Below, one piece after another: positions 8,486 through 19,729 of a stretch of DNA of 64,000 nt (positions within the stretch are counted from its first letter, which is position 1; each line of letters starts with the position of its first letter). The notes under the pieces were generated by a model. That model ran no database searches. It was not told the origin of the DNA and saw only the letters and a program-made list of their open reading frames with translations. This DNA comes from Nocardia sp. NRRL S-836 (GTDB lineage Bacteria; Actinomycetota; Actinomycetes; Mycobacteriales; Pseudonocardiaceae). Where the stretch lies: positions 9,434-73,433 of the forward strand of contig NZ_LGDY01000118.1 in the NCBI RefSeq assembly GCF_001279525.1, written 5' to 3'. Position numbers and translations under genes: made by a program.

Positions 8486-10033
8486 CTAGCTCCTGCGCAG
8501 GCGCTTGGTCTTGCGGGGAGGAGGCAGCGCTCCCTCGGCGCGCAGCCGGGCGGCGTGGGCGGCCAGCGCGTCGACCAGCGCGGGCACGTTCGCCTCCTCG
8601 GGCTGCACGTCGACCCGGAGGCCGAACTCCCGCGCCGTCTCGGCGGTCTGCGGGCCGATGCACGCGACGAGCGTGCGGGCGTGCGGCTTGCCCGCGATGC
8701 CGACCAGGTTCCGCACGGTCGACGACGAGGTGAAGCACACCGCGTCGAAGCCACCGGACTTGATCATCTCGCGGGTGTCGGCGGGCGGCGGGGCCGCACG
8801 CACGGTGCGGTACGCCGTCACGTCGTCGATCTCCCAGCCACGGTCGCGCAGGCCGGCGGCCAGCGTCTCGGTGGCGATGTCGGCCCGCGGCAGCAGCACG
8901 CGGTCGACCGGGTCGAGGATGTCGTCGTAGGGCGGGAAGTCGTTCAGCAGGCCCTCGGACGACTGCTCACCGGACGGCACGAGCTCGGGGATGATGCCGA
9001 ACGAGCGCACCTTCGCGGCCGTGGCCTCACCGACGCAGGCGATCTTCACGCCGGAGAACGCACGGGCGTCCAGGCCGAACTCGCGGAACTTCTCCCACAC
9101 CGCGCGGACGGCGTTGGTCGAGGTGAAGATGACCCACTGGTAGCGGCCGTCGACCAGACCCTTGACCGAGCGTTCCATCTGCGCGGGGCTGCGCGGCGGC
9201 TCGACCGAGATCGTCGGCACCTCGACGGCGATCGCGCCGTGCGAGTGCAGGCGCTCGCTCATCGCACCGGCCTGCTCCTTGGTCCGCGGGACCAGCACGC
9301 GCCAGCCGTACAGCGCCCGCGACTCCCACCAGGAGAGCTTCGAGCGGGCAGCGGCGGCGGCACCGACCGTGACGACCAGCGGGCCGCCCAGGTCACCGGC
9401 GTCCGCGGCCGCGGCGGCCAGCGTCGTGTCGATGGTGCGCTGCTGGAAACCGGTGCCCTCGGCGGTCACGGCGACCGGTGTCTGCGGCGCGAGGCCGTTC
9501 TCCACCAGGTTCGACGCGGCCTCCGCGAGGTGCGAGCCGGTCGCGTGCAGCACGAGCGTGCCGGGCGCGGACGCGAGTCCGGCCCAGTCCGTCACCGTGC
9601 GCACGTCGACCTCGGTGTGCACGCCACCGAGCGCGACACCCGCGTACGCCGGTACCGCGGTGCCCGAGGGCACGCCGGGTACGACGTCGAACGGGATCGT
9701 CGACTTCGCGACGGCCTGCGCTTCCTTCACGACCGAGTCGAGCGTCAGCGGGTCACCCGCGACGAGGCGAACCACGGTCGCGCCGTTCTTCGCCTCGTTC
9801 ACCAGGTCCTTGGCCACGTCGGCGGACTCACCGACGGCGGGGCGGACCTCGACTCCCTCGGCCACGGTCGCGAGGACGTCCGCGGGGACGTCCGGGTCGG
9901 TCACCACGAGCTCCGCCCTGGTGAGCAAGTCGCGGGCCCGGACCGTGAGCAGCCCGGTGTCGCCTGGGCCGGAGCCCACGAAGGCGATGCGTCCGGGGGT
10001 CTTGCGTGCGCGGGTCATCAGGGCACTCCCCAT
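8486..10033 (-). CDS. hemD: Bifunctional uroporphyrinogen-III C-methyltransferase / uroporphyrinogen-III synthase
   Basis: 515 residues, with two domains. Residues 1-245 form an SUMT/precorrin-type SAM methyltransferase fold starting with [22 protein letters not shown]. Residues 255-500 form the HemD cyclase ([10 protein letters not shown]..., [34 protein letters not shown]), which closes hydroxymethylbilane to uroporphyrinogen III. The C-terminus is basic ([12 protein letters not shown]). This fusion is the usual actinobacterial arrangement. The methyltransferase half lacks some recognisable SUMT motifs, so its activity (siroheme/B12 branch) is uncertain. ATG 10033 sits three bases after hemC; the ATG five codons later is an alternative. 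Confidence 0.92.
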   Translation of the reverse strand: MGSALMTRARKTPGRIAFVGSGPGDTGLLTVRARDLLTRAELVVTDPDVPADVLATVAEGVEVRPAVGESADVAKDLVNEAKNGATVVRLVAGDPLTLDSVVKEAQAVAKSTIPFDVVPGVPSGTAVPAYAGVALGGVHTEVDVRTVTDWAGLASAPGTLVLHATGSHLAEAASNLVENGLAPQTPVAVTAEGTGFQQRTIDTTLAAAAADAGDLGGPLVVTVGAAAAARSKLSWWESRALYGWRVLVPRTKEQAGAMSERLHSHGAIAVEVPTISVEPPRSPAQMERSVKGLVDGRYQWVIFTSTNAVRAVWEKFREFGLDARAFSGVKIACVGEATAAKVRSFGIIPELVPSGEQSSEGLLNDFPPYDDILDPVDRVLLPRADIATETLAAGLRDRGWEIDDVTAYRTVRAAPPPADTREMIKSGGFDAVCFTSSSTVRNLVGIAGKPHARTLVACIGPQTAETAREFGLRVDVQPEEANVPALVDALAAHAARLRAEGALPPPRKTKRLRRS

Positions 10034-10036
10034 CGA

Positions 10037-10968
10037 TTACGCCTCTGGGCCGCTGAGCACCGCGGCCCCGAGGTCGAGCAACTCGGCGGCCAGCGCCCGG
10101 CCGAGTCCCTCAGCTTCGGTCAAGTCACCGGTGGCGGACGCGCGGAGGAGATCGTTCTCCGGCGTCGCTGCGACCCCGCGCAGGGAAAGTCGGTACACGA
10201 CCTTGCCCTCGTCGTCGAGGTCTTCCACCACATCGGCCAGCGCGCCGACCGGCGCGCTGCAGCCCGCTTCGAGCGCGGCCAGCATGGCGCGCTCAGCGGT
10301 CACAGCGGCCCGGCTGGCCGAATCGTCCAAAGTGGACTGGATCAGGTGCTCGGCATCGACGTCGTCGATCCGGCACTCGACTGCCAACGCACCCTGCGCG
10401 GGTGCGGGAAGCATCTGGATGGGCTCCAGGTTCTCGGTGATCTCGCTCGTGCGACCGAGGCGCGCGATGCCGGCACGGGCCAGCACCACCGCGTCGAGCT
10501 CGCCCTTGCGGACCTTGCCGATGCGGGTGTCCACGTTGCCGCGCAACGGAACGATGTTCAGCCCGAGGCCCAAGGCCTCCAGCTGGGCCGCGCGGCGCGG
10601 GGAACCGGTGCCCACAGTGGACCCCGGCGGCAGCTCGCCGAGCGTGAGGCCGTCGCGCGCCACCAGGGCGTCGCGCGGGTCCTCGCGCAGCGGCACGGCC
10701 GCGAGCACCAGACGGGGGTCCGGCGCGGTCGGCAGGTCCTTGTAGGAGTGGACAGCGATGTCGATCTCGTTGCCGGCGAGCGCGTCGCGCAGGGCGGACG
10801 TGAAGACGCCGATGCCGATCTGCGCGATGGGTGCGTCGGAGAGGTCACCCGGCGTCTTGACGACGACGATCTCGACCTGGGCTCCGGCAGCCTTGAGCGC
10901 CTCGGCCACGGTCCCCGTCTGGGCAAGCGCCAGCGCGCTGCCACGGGTACCGATCCGTAGGGTGCGGG

Positions 10969-10972
<4 letters not shown>
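10037..10972 (-). CDS. hemC: Hydroxymethylbilane synthase (porphobilinogen deaminase)
   Basis: 311 residues. It polymerises four porphobilinogens to hydroxymethylbilane on a dipyrromethane cofactor. It starts [19 protein letters not shown], the family N-terminus with cofactor-binding residues. The later HSYKDLPT and GNVDTRIGK motifs are present, and the cofactor-attachment Cys is in [10 protein letters not shown] at residue 238. Its GTG/ATG region overlaps the hemA stop by four bases and it is followed three bases later by hemD, giving tight coupling of the C5 pathway enzymes. Confidence 0.96.
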
Positions 10973-12285
<1,313 letters not shown>

Positions 12286-12322
12286 GCACTCACCACGTCT
12301 GCCGGAGCCGTCTGGCTCACGC

Positions 12323-13093
12323 TCACGGGCGAATCACCATCCCGTCCACACCGAGTCCGTTGTTGCCTGCCGAGCCGATCCCCGCCGAAACGCTGGCAGC
12401 CTCGTCCGCACGTCGAGCGACGTGGAACGACAGGATCTGCATCTCGACCGCCAAGTCAACCTTGCGCACCTCGACGTTGTCTGGAACCTGGAGGACAACC
12501 GGTGCGAAGTTCAGAATGCACTGCACGCCCGCAGATACCAAACGGTCGCAAACCGACTGAGCGGCGGGCGGCGGCGTCGCGATCACGCCGATCGACACCT
12601 CGCGCTCGATGCACACGTCGGTGATCTCGTCGATGTGGTTGACGGGAATGCCCCCAACAGGCACTCCGACGAGATCGGCGTCCACGTCGAAGAGCGCGGT
12701 GACCGGGAACCCGCGGCCGGGGAAGCCGCCGTAGTTGGCCAGAGCGTGACCAAGGTTACCGATGCCGACGACGGCCACGGAGTGGTTGCGGGTGAGGCCG
12801 AGGATGCGCTCGATGTGGCTCACGAGGACCTCGACGTCGTAGCCGACGCCCCTCGTGCCGTACGAGCCGATGTAGCTCAGGTCCTTGCGGAGCTTGGCCG
12901 CGTTGACGCCCGCGGCCTGGCTGAGCTCCTCGCTGGAGACGGCGGTCACACCCTGCTCCGACATGCCGGACAGGACGCGGAGGTACACGGCGAGCCGGGC
13001 CACGGCGGCCTCGGGGATCGCACGGGCGCGCTCCCTGTCGGCGGGCTCCAGAGGGGTGGCGGACGTCTCACCTTCGCCCCGCTGTGCTGCCAC
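12323..13093 (-). CDS. rex: Redox-sensing transcriptional repressor Rex
   Basis: 256 residues from GTG 13093. The N-terminal winged helix ([16 protein letters not shown] ... [15 protein letters not shown]) reads DNA. The Rossmann domain with [16 protein letters not shown] senses the NADH/NAD+ ratio, and the C-terminal helix supports domain-swapped dimers. The start follows family alignment: an in-frame ATG at 13177 would overlap the operator and add a Gly/Pro-rich stretch of no family likeness. It heads the rex-hemA-hemC-hemD order known from Streptomyces and is probably self-repressed through the 18-bp site upstream. Confidence 0.94.
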   Translation of the reverse strand: MAAQRGEGETSATPLEPADRERARAIPEAAVARLAVYLRVLSGMSEQGVTAVSSEELSQAAGVNAAKLRKDLSYIGSYGTRGVGYDVEVLVSHIERILGLTRNHSVAVVGIGNLGHALANYGGFPGRGFPVTALFDVDADLVGVPVGGIPVNHIDEITDVCIEREVSIGVIATPPPAAQSVCDRLVSAGVQCILNFAPVVLQVPDNVEVRKVDLAVEMQILSFHVARRADEAASVSAGIGSAGNNGLGVDGMVIRP

Positions 13094-13161
13094 GCGTCCG
13101 ACCTCCGGGTGTGCTCCACCGCAGGGACCCCGCGGCGTTGGTGACACCCACACCGTACCGC

Positions 13162-13179
13162 TTGTGAACGCATGCACAA
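13162..13179. promoter_or_regulatory. Rex operator (ROP) upstream of rex-hemACD
   Basis: TTGTGAACGCATGCACAA is an 18-bp inverted repeat matching the Streptomyces Rex consensus TTGTGAA-N4-TTCACAA at all but one outer-arm position. It lies 68 bases upstream of the rex GTG, where an operator would block the promoter. Rex releases DNA when NADH rises, so heme genes should be induced under respiratory limitation. Confidence 0.88.
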
Positions 13180-13259
13180 AGTCGGCGCTCGCCGATCAGG
13201 GCGGCGGTGACGGGCTGTGACCAGCGCTTCCTTCGCCCATGATCATTACGGGTGAGCGC

Positions 13260-14738
13260 CTACTCGACGGTGAAGGTGACCGAGTGCCATCCCGTCGCAC
13301 CGTCGGGAACCGGGTCGAGCCGCGCCTGGTCCTGGGTGAACCCGGACTTGTCGGTGGCCCGGCACTCGGCCGTGTGGCTGCCGGGCCGCAGGTCCACCTC
13401 GGCCCGCCACATCCGCCACGTGCTGTCGCTGACGTCGGCGGCGAGCTCGGCCTCCTGCCACGGTCCGCCGTCAACCCTGACCTCCACCTTGGCCACGCCC
13501 GTCGGCTGCGCCCACGCCGTGCCCGCGAGCACGGTCTTGCCGCGGACCCTGTCCATCCGGCCGGGACGGTCGATCCGCGAGGAGGTCTTGATCGGCGCCC
13601 TGGTCGCCCAGCCGCGGGGGATCCAGTAGCCCTGCTCCTTCTCGAACGTGGTCACGTTGAGGTCGGTGACCCACTTGGTGGCCGACACGTACCCGTAGAG
13701 CCCCGGCACGACGAGCCGCGCCGGGAAACCGTGCTCGGCGGGCAGCGGTTCACCGTTCATGCCGATCGCGATCATGCCGCGCTCCAGCACGTAGTCGAGC
13801 GGGCTGCCCGCGGTGAACCCGTCGTCGCTGGTGCTGAACAGCTGGTCGGCGCCCGCCTTCACGCCGGCCTCGCGCAGCACGTCGCCGATCGGCACGCCGA
13901 TGAACCGCGCCGTGGAGATGTAGGGGCCGCCGATCTCGTTGGACACGCAGGTCAGCGTGACGACCTCTTCCTTGAGCTCGCGTTTGCGCAGCTCGTCGAA
14001 CGTCAGCACCATCGGGCGCTCGACCATGCCGTGGACCCGCAGCGCCCACTCCTCCGCGCGGATCCTGGGCACGCTCAGCGCCGTGTCGATCCGGTAGAAG
14101 TCCTTGTTGCCGGTGATGAAGCTCGGGGTGCCGTCCTTGACGAAGTCCGCGTTGAACGGCGGCTCCGGCGCGGGCGTCGCGGCCTTGAGCTCGCCGATCG
14201 CCTGCCGCGAGCCCTCGACGTCGGTCCGGCTGCCGAACACCTGCCCCGCGATCCCGGCGACGGCCGCGAGCCCGGCCGTGACGAGGAAGTCCCGCCGCGA
14301 GCCGCTCTGCTCGCTCTCCCGGTGCAGGTAGCGGAACACGTAGAGCCCGGCGGCGAGGCTGGCCACCGGCGCCAGCACGCTGAGCTGACCGACGTCCGGC
14401 CTGCTCAGCACGGCCGCGATGCCCACCACGCCGAGCGCGACGGCCACCACGGACCCCGGCGTGGCGCTGGTGCGGCTCAGCAGCCCCGCCGCGACGCCCA
14501 CACCGGCCAGGACCAGCGCCATGCCGGTGAGCAGCACGAGCTTGTCGTAGGTGCCGAACGTGCTGACGGCGAAGTCCTTGAGCCACGACGGCGTGAGGTC
14601 GATGGCCGCGTTGCCGACCGCGAGGTACGGCGACGAGCCCAGCCCCACGAAGGCGGCGACCAGGTGCCCGGCCGCGAGCGCGGCGACGACGGCGAGCAGA
14701 CCGGTGAGAGCGGCCTTGGCGGGCTTCATGCTCCTCAT
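13260..14738 (-). CDS. Membrane-anchored sulfite-oxidase-like molybdopterin oxidoreductase
   Basis: 492 residues. Residues 1-135 contain three to four membrane helices. An SRRDFLVTAGLAAVAG segment at about 147-162 resembles a twin-arginine/anchor segment. The Mo-cofactor domain follows, with the presumed Mo-ligand Cys254 in LTCVSNEIGG, and a C-terminal Mo-co dimerisation domain (from about 395) ends near VTFTVE. The domain is expected on the outer face of the membrane. ATG 14738 is used; MKPAKAA three codons later is equally possible. It is transcribed toward rex but separated from it by the operator region, and its substrate is unknown. Confidence 0.85.
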   Translation of the reverse strand: MRSMKPAKAALTGLLAVVAALAAGHLVAAFVGLGSSPYLAVGNAAIDLTPSWLKDFAVSTFGTYDKLVLLTGMALVLAGVGVAAGLLSRTSATPGSVVAVALGVVGIAAVLSRPDVGQLSVLAPVASLAAGLYVFRYLHRESEQSGSRRDFLVTAGLAAVAGIAGQVFGSRTDVEGSRQAIGELKAATPAPEPPFNADFVKDGTPSFITGNKDFYRIDTALSVPRIRAEEWALRVHGMVERPMVLTFDELRKRELKEEVVTLTCVSNEIGGPYISTARFIGVPIGDVLREAGVKAGADQLFSTSDDGFTAGSPLDYVLERGMIAIGMNGEPLPAEHGFPARLVVPGLYGYVSATKWVTDLNVTTFEKEQGYWIPRGWATRAPIKTSSRIDRPGRMDRVRGKTVLAGTAWAQPTGVAKVEVRVDGGPWQEAELAADVSDSTWRMWRAEVDLRPGSHTAECRATDKSGFTQDQARLDPVPDGATGWHSVTFTVE

Positions 14739-14814
14739 TCGACACCTGTCCGGCCCCGGTGCGCACGGCTCGTAAGGGGTCGGTAATCAGCTCGTGCCGA
14801 CTTACGCTCGTCGC

Positions 14815-15119
14815 GTGACCGACAGGCCGTGGGCCGAAGCGGACTACGTGGCGTACCTGGAGACCGAGCGCGCGCACTACGCGTGGGCCATGCGGCACTA
14901 CGCCGGACTACCCAGGCCGGATCGCGGGCGGGTGACGTGCCGGCGGCTGCGCGGCTCGCGGCCGGTGGGCCGGTCACCACGCCGACTCAGCGCCGCCGCA
15001 TCCCCGGCCGACTTGTCCCGCCGCCATGACGCCTCGTCGAACTCGACCCAGCGCGCGTCCGACCCGCCGCGCCAGACCCGGTCCAGCACCACCGCGCCGC
15101 GTCTGACCTGGCCCGAAAC
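14815..15119. pseudogene. Possible remnant of a small gene (two coding-like pieces)
   Basis: Between the molybdoenzyme and HAD genes (14739-15130, 392 bases) there is no intact gene. On the plus strand, from GTG 14815, about 30 codons (VTDRPWAEADYVAYLETERA, then HYAWAMRHYAG) have GC-rich third positions and a real-protein look, then lose it. On the minus strand, from about 15074, GAVVLDRVWRGGSDARWVEF followed by DEASWRRDKSAG is similarly coding-like and then decays. This is consistent with one or two genes broken by deletion or inversion. I cannot name the family. Confidence 0.35.
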
Positions 15120-15130
15120 GGCGTCCCGGT

Positions 15131-16027
15131 CTACCGGACCCGGCGCCGCCACGCCATCGTCGCCGCCACGGCCCCGGCCAGCGCTCCCACGCCCAGCACG
15201 GACGGCACGCCGATCTTGGCCGCCTTGCGGCCGGTGCGGAAGTCGCGGATCTCCCAGCCCTTGCGGCGGGAGATCTCGCGCAGCTGCGAGTCGGGGTTGA
15301 CCGCCACCGCCGTGCCGACCACGGACAGCATCGGCACGTCGTTCGACGAGTCCGAGTAGGCCGTGCACCGCCGCAGGTCGAGGCCTTCCTTGGCGGCCAG
15401 GGACCGGACCGCCTGCGCCTTGGCCTTGCCGTGCAGCAGGTCGCCGACGAGCCGGCCGGTGTAGATGCCGTCGGCCGACTCGGACACGGTGCCGAGCGCG
15501 CCGGTCAGGCCCAGGCGGCGGGCGATGATCTGGGCCAGCTCGACCGGGGTGGCGGTGACCAGCCACACCCGTTGACCCGCGTCGAGGTGCATCTGGGCCA
15601 GTGCCTGGGTGCCCTTCCAGATGCGGTCGGCCATCAGCTCGTCGTAGATCTCCTCGCCCAGCGACACGAGCTCGCCGACGCTGCGCCCGGCCACGAACGA
15701 CAGCGCCTGTTCGCGCGAGGCCTTCACCGAGGACGGGTCCTCGCGGCCGCCGACGCGGAACTTGAGCTGCTGCCAGACGAAACCGGCCAGGTCGGACGTC
15801 GAGAAGTACTTGCGCGCGGCCAGGCCGCGGGCGAAGTGGAAGATCGACGCGCCCATCATCATCGTGTTGTCGACGTCGAAGAACGCGGCGGCCGTCAGGT
15901 CCGTCGGCACCGCCAGCGAGGCTTCGAGCTCGGGCGCGGCGGCAGCGGCGGCCAGGGCCGCTTCGGCCGACGCCTCGCCCGCGAGTTCGGCCAGCCGGTC
16001 GCTCTCCACCTCACGCTTGCCTGCCAT
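15131..16027 (-). CDS. HAD-IB family hydrolase (SerB-like phosphatase)
   Basis: 298 residues. An N-terminal Ala/Glu-rich lead of about 40 residues is followed by HAD motif [14 protein letters not shown] (nucleophile and acid Asp). The motif II region is [11 protein letters not shown] and motif III/IV is [14 protein letters not shown]. The C-terminal end has a hydrophobic stretch before RRRVR, so weak membrane association is possible. Members include phosphoserine phosphatase-like enzymes and lipid-linked phosphatases; the substrate cannot be set from sequence. As I recall, the same gene lies near the sigma/hem block in other actinobacteria. Confidence 0.85.
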   Translation of the reverse strand: MAGKREVESDRLAELAGEASAEAALAAAAAAPELEASLAVPTDLTAAAFFDVDNTMMMGASIFHFARGLAARKYFSTSDLAGFVWQQLKFRVGGREDPSSVKASREQALSFVAGRSVGELVSLGEEIYDELMADRIWKGTQALAQMHLDAGQRVWLVTATPVELAQIIARRLGLTGALGTVSESADGIYTGRLVGDLLHGKAKAQAVRSLAAKEGLDLRRCTAYSDSSNDVPMLSVVGTAVAVNPDSQLREISRRKGWEIRDFRTGRKAAKIGVPSVLGVGALAGAVAATMAWRRRVR

Positions 16028-16101
16028 GTGACAAGCCTAGCGATCTGGTCCGTCCGCGAGCCTGCAACTGCGCCGAAGCCGATTCCAAGTCGAGACGCCG
16101 G

Positions 16102-17178
16102 TCAGCCGAAGCTGATCCCCGGCAGCAACGGCAGCGAGATGCTCGGCAGCGGCAACGGCAGCGGGATCGTGATCCCCGGCTTCGACGGCGACGGCGGCGT
16201 GGACGTACCCGGCTGCCCGGACGGAACGGGCGCCGACGGCAGCCCCGGCGTCACGGACTGCGTGGGCAGCACCGGCGGCTGCGCGGACCCGGAGGGCACC
16301 GGCAAGCCGGACGGCGTGGGGTTCACCGACGACTCGCGGCCGGGCGTCGTGCGCGGGTCGGCCACCGCGGAGCAGTCGTCCTTCGACGGCACCGGTCCGA
16401 GCGGGTCCGACGAGCCGCTCACCACGGCGGCGCACGAGGCGCGGGCGGCCAGGTCGTGGGCGCGCTGGGCGATCGACGCGAGCAGCCACATGGTCGTGTC
16501 GGCGTGCTCGCCGGCGTCACCGGGCAGCCGCGGCCGCAGCGTGCCGAGCTTCTCGTACTGGTCGAGGGCCCAGTCGCGCAGCGACGGCAGCACGGTCTTG
16601 TCGGAGGAGGTGCCGTACGCGGTGAGCTGGCGCGCGCCCTCCACGGCGTCGGCGTCCAGGTCGGCGAGGGCGGTGAGCTGGCTGGCGGAGTCCGCGCCGC
16701 GGTCGGCGAGGGTCTCCATCTCGGTCACGCGGGAGGCGGCGAACTCCAGGTGCTTGAGCGCACGGGACTCGTCGTCGAAGGTCAGGCCGAGCGAGGCGCC
16801 CTCGGCGGTGCGCTTCACGCCGTAGAGCGGGTCTCCGGGGAGCGCGTCACGGCTGAGCAGCACGCTCATGCCACCGAGCGACATCAGCAGGCACAGGACG
16901 GCGGCGGCCGCGACCGCTAATCGGCCACGCGCTCCCACGCGTCTTACCGACGGCAACACCAGCGGCCGCTCCTGCGGTGGCGCGGTGAGGACGCGCCGTC
17001 TCATCCGCTCGCGCGTCTCGGCGTCCGGGCCGACGTCCATGCCGCGGAGCAGCTCGACCACCGCCAGCTCCTCCGCGAACGAGTCACCCCCGACCGGCTG
17101 AGGGCCGCCTTCCACGGCACGGGCGAAGCGCTCGTGCTCTGTCTGCCGCCACCGCGGTGTTCTTCCCTTGCCGTCCAT
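16102..17178 (-). CDS. DUF5667 membrane protein, probable anti-sigma partner (RsbN-like)
   Basis: 358 residues. A cytoplasmic N-terminus of about 75 residues (containing FAEELAVVELLRGMDVGPDA) is followed by one membrane helix at about 86-106 (LAVAAAAVLCLLMSLGGMSV). The extracytoplasmic DUF5667 domain follows (LPGDPLYGVKRTAEGASLGL, the helical 'predicted sigma-regulator' region). A Pro/Ser-rich tail ends it. It lies 54 bases downstream of the BldN-type sigma gene in the same direction. This mirrors bldN-rsbN of Streptomyces, where the DUF5667-type protein binds and silences the sigma factor. Confidence 0.83.
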   Translation of the reverse strand: MDGKGRTPRWRQTEHERFARAVEGGPQPVGGDSFAEELAVVELLRGMDVGPDAETRERMRRRVLTAPPQERPLVLPSVRRVGARGRLAVAAAAVLCLLMSLGGMSVLLSRDALPGDPLYGVKRTAEGASLGLTFDDESRALKHLEFAASRVTEMETLADRGADSASQLTALADLDADAVEGARQLTAYGTSSDKTVLPSLRDWALDQYEKLGTLRPRLPGDAGEHADTTMWLLASIAQRAHDLAARASCAAVVSGSSDPLGPVPSKDDCSAVADPRTTPGRESSVNPTPSGLPVPSGSAQPPVLPTQSVTPGLPSAPVPSGQPGTSTPPSPSKPGITIPLPLPLPSISLPLLPGISFG

Positions 17179-17232
17179 CTCAGCCCGAGTAACGAAATTG
17201 ATCTTCTTTGGGTTACGCGCCTGCGATCACGA

Positions 17233-17850
17233 TCACCGCAACCACGACGGGAGGATCTGTGCGAGCCGCCGCACGGCCCGGTGCTGCAACGCCTTCACGG
17301 CGCCCTCGTTGCGGTCCATGAGCTCCGCGACCTCGGACACCGACTTGCCCTCGATGAACCTCAGCCGGATGCACTCCTGCTGGTCGTCCCCCAGCTGGGA
17401 GACGCAGCGGAGCAGCTCGGCGTTGGTCGCCTCGGTCATCACTTCCTGTTCGGGGCCGCTGGTCTCCTCGCGGTTGTCCTGCAGCTCCGCCGTCGTGACC
17501 TCCAGCCGGTAGCGACTGGACTTCACGTGGTCATACACGATGTTGCGGGCGATCGTCACGAACCACGCGCCGACGTCACGGCCCTGGTAGCTGACCGATC
17601 CGATGCTGCGCAGCGCGCGCAAGAACGTCTCACTGGTCACGTCCTCGGCGAACGCGCGATCGCCGCCCACCCGGAAGAGGACGTAGCGGAACACCATGTC
17701 GACGTAGTTGTCGTAAAGCACCCCGAACGCGTCGGTGTCACCCTCTTGGGCGGCCCTGACGAGCTGCCACGGCTCGTCGCCTGCGTCGTCGTGCTGACCC
17801 CCCGTCATGGTCCGGGTGGTCCTGATCGTCGGTCGTGCCCGCGCGGTCAT
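17233..17850 (-). CDS. bldN: BldN-family ECF RNA polymerase sigma factor
   Basis: 205 residues. Sigma region 2 includes FGVLYDNYVDMVFRYVLFRV and DVTSETFLRAL; region 4 includes QQECIRLRFIEGKSVSEVAE and NEGAVKALQHRAVRRLA. The central LEVTT and GRDVGAWFVTIARN words match Streptomyces BldN closely. There is no long N-terminal pro-sequence like that of Streptomyces BldN, so the factor probably needs no proteolytic maturation. ATG 17850 (GGAGG 12 bases upstream) is preferred; ATG 17808 is possible. Activity is probably set by the DUF5667 protein encoded next. Confidence 0.85.
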   Translation of the reverse strand: MTARARPTIRTTRTMTGGQHDDAGDEPWQLVRAAQEGDTDAFGVLYDNYVDMVFRYVLFRVGGDRAFAEDVTSETFLRALRSIGSVSYQGRDVGAWFVTIARNIVYDHVKSSRYRLEVTTAELQDNREETSGPEQEVMTEATNAELLRCVSQLGDDQQECIRLRFIEGKSVSEVAELMDRNEGAVKALQHRAVRRLAQILPSWLR

Positions 17851-18015
17851 CGGCTCGCGGCACCTCCACAGAGTCGCCGTGGCGGCAGCATACGTGTTGT
17901 TACTCCGTAGTAGGTAGTGGGCGGGTTGTGATGTGAGGACGCACGAACCGCGTATTCGTGACGCCGGCCAGGCGTGGAAGACTGCCCGGAGCGCCCTGTT
18001 GTTCATGAGGAGGCC

Positions 18016-19491
18016 ATGTTGACTTCCGCTCGCAATGTCGCAGATCTGGTCCGCACGTCGGCACAGCGGGGGCCTGGCCACGTCGCCCTCGTCGACGTCG
18101 CGAGCGGTAAGAGCCTCACGTGGGAAACCATCGACGGTGCGGTCGACGCTTTCGCCCGCCGTTTGGCCGATTCCGGTCTCGAACCCGGCGACCGAGTGGC
18201 GGTACGGCTGCCCACCTGCCCCGAGTTCGTGGTCGCCGTGTTCGGCGTGCTGCGCGCGGGCGGTGTCGTGGTGCCGGCCGGTCCCGGCAACCCGCCGCGC
18301 GAGCTGCAGCGCATCCTGGCCGACTCCGGTGCCGCGTTCCTGGTCGGCGACGGCGAGGGATCCGACGCCACCGTGCTCGACCTGCCCGACGTCACGGCGA
18401 CCGCCGAGCCGTTCGAGGCGGTCCGCGGCGGCGAGGACCTGGCCGTGCTCGGCTACACCTCCGGCACCTCGGGCGTGCCGCGCGGCGCGATGCTGTCGCA
18501 CCGGGCGCTGCTCGCGAACGTCGCCCAGTGCGCCTCGCTGCGTCCCGCCCCCGTGACGGCGGGCGACCGGGTGCTGCTCGCGCTGCCGCTGTTCCACGTC
18601 TACGGCCTCGGACCCGGCCTGCTGCAGGTCGCGGGCGCGGGCGCCACGGCCGTGCTGCTGGAGCGCTTCGACCCGGACACCGCGCTCGACGTGATCGAGC
18701 AGCACCGGATCACCACGATGGTCGGCGTGCCGCCGATGTACCGGGCGCTGCTGGCGCACCCGGTCGAGGTGCTGCGCGAGAAGCTCGCCACGGTCCGGCT
18801 CTTCACCTCCGGCGCCGCACCGCTGCCGGCCGCGCTCATCACCGAGATGCGCACAGCGGTCGGCATCCCGGTCTTCGAGGGCTACGGCCTGACCGAGACG
18901 GGCCCGGTGCTGACGTCCACGCTGGTCGGCGGTGTGCCGAAGCCGGGGTCGGTCGGCCAGGCGCTGCCCGGCGTCGAGATCCGGCTGGTCGACACCGACG
19001 GCTCTGTCCTCGACATCGACGAGGACGAGCCGGGCACGGGACTGGTGTCCGCGAAGGGCGACAACCTGTTCTCCGGCTACTGGCCCGACGGCGCGCACGG
19101 GCCGGACGCGTCCGGCTGGTTCCGCACCGGCGATGTCGGCTTCATCGACGCCGACGGTGACCTGCACCTGGTCGACCGGGCCGGCGACCTGATCATCGTC
19201 AACGGCTTCAACGTCTACCCGCACGAGGTCGAGCAGGTGCTCTGCGAGCTACCGGCCGTGCTGGAGGCGGCGGCGGTCGGCGTGCCGGACGAGCGGACCG
19301 GCGAGTCGGTGAAGGTCGTCATCGTGCTGCGCGACGGGCAGGAGCTCACCTCCGACGAGGTCGTGGCGCACTGCGCGGCCCGGCTGGCGAAGTTCAAGGT
19401 GCCGGCGTCGGTGGAGTTCGCGCCCGCGCTGCCGCACTCGCCGACCGGCAAGCTGGCCCGTGCCGTGCTGCGCAAGCCGCTGGGGGCCTGA
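18016..19491 (+). CDS. AMP-forming acyl-CoA ligase
   Basis: Adenylate-forming enzyme of 491 residues that activates a carboxylic acid, probably a fatty acid, to its CoA thioester. The P-loop motif YTSGTSGVPRGAM is at about 147-159. The A5 motif GYGLTETGPV, the A7 motif GWFRTGDVGF and the A10 lysine in SPTGKLARAVL are all present. ATG 18016 has AGGAGG only two bases upstream; the next codon, TTG 18019, would give better spacing. It is divergent from the sigma gene (165-base gap) and its stop lies one base before the glutaredoxin start, so the pair is an operon. Confidence 0.88.
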   Translation: MLTSARNVADLVRTSAQRGPGHVALVDVASGKSLTWETIDGAVDAFARRLADSGLEPGDRVAVRLPTCPEFVVAVFGVLRAGGVVVPAGPGNPPRELQRILADSGAAFLVGDGEGSDATVLDLPDVTATAEPFEAVRGGEDLAVLGYTSGTSGVPRGAMLSHRALLANVAQCASLRPAPVTAGDRVLLALPLFHVYGLGPGLLQVAGAGATAVLLERFDPDTALDVIEQHRITTMVGVPPMYRALLAHPVEVLREKLATVRLFTSGAAPLPAALITEMRTAVGIPVFEGYGLTETGPVLTSTLVGGVPKPGSVGQALPGVEIRLVDTDGSVLDIDEDEPGTGLVSAKGDNLFSGYWPDGAHGPDASGWFRTGDVGFIDADGDLHLVDRAGDLIIVNGFNVYPHEVEQVLCELPAVLEAAAVGVPDERTGESVKVVIVLRDGQELTSDEVVAHCAARLAKFKVPASVEFAPALPHSPTGKLARAVLRKPLGA

Positions 19492-19492
19492 G

Positions 19493-19729
19493 ATGCACCA
19501 CGTGACCGTCATGGGCCGCAAGGACTGCCACGCGTGCGAGGTCGCCCAGGCCGAGATCGCGCGCATCTGCGGCGAGACCGGCGCGACCTGGTCCGTCGAG
19601 GACGTCGACACGAACCCGGAGTGGCGGGCCGAGTACGGCGACCAGGTGCCGGTGTTCCTCGTCGACGGGATCGAGCACGGGTACTGGCAGGTCGAGGAGG
19701 ACCGCCTGCGGGCAGCGCTAGCCGAGTAG
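19493..19729 (+). CDS. Glutaredoxin-like protein (mycoredoxin-type fold)
   Basis: 78 residues with a thioredoxin-like fold. The CxxC active site DCHAC is at residues 11-15 and the cis-Pro loop is QVPVFLVDG. No transmembrane segment. It follows the acyl-CoA ligase stop by one base. Its 3' end overlaps the convergent ArsR-type gene by 12 bases. As I recall, small glutaredoxin-like genes commonly sit close to hemA in actinobacteria. Reduction by mycothiol is plausible because mshA is present, but is not shown. Confidence 0.85.
   Translation: MHHVTVMGRKDCHACEVAQAEIARICGETGATWSVEDVDTNPEWRAEYGDQVPVFLVDGIEHGYWQVEEDRLRAALAE

Noticed and set aside
8396..10960. Very long plus-strand open frame (over 850 codons) across hemD and hemC.
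   Set aside because: It is a GC-bias shadow of the minus-strand hem genes; its composition is Arg/Gly/His-rich with no family motif. The same reasoning removed many other long frames, for example 61-62.4 kb minus and 22.2-23.7 kb plus.
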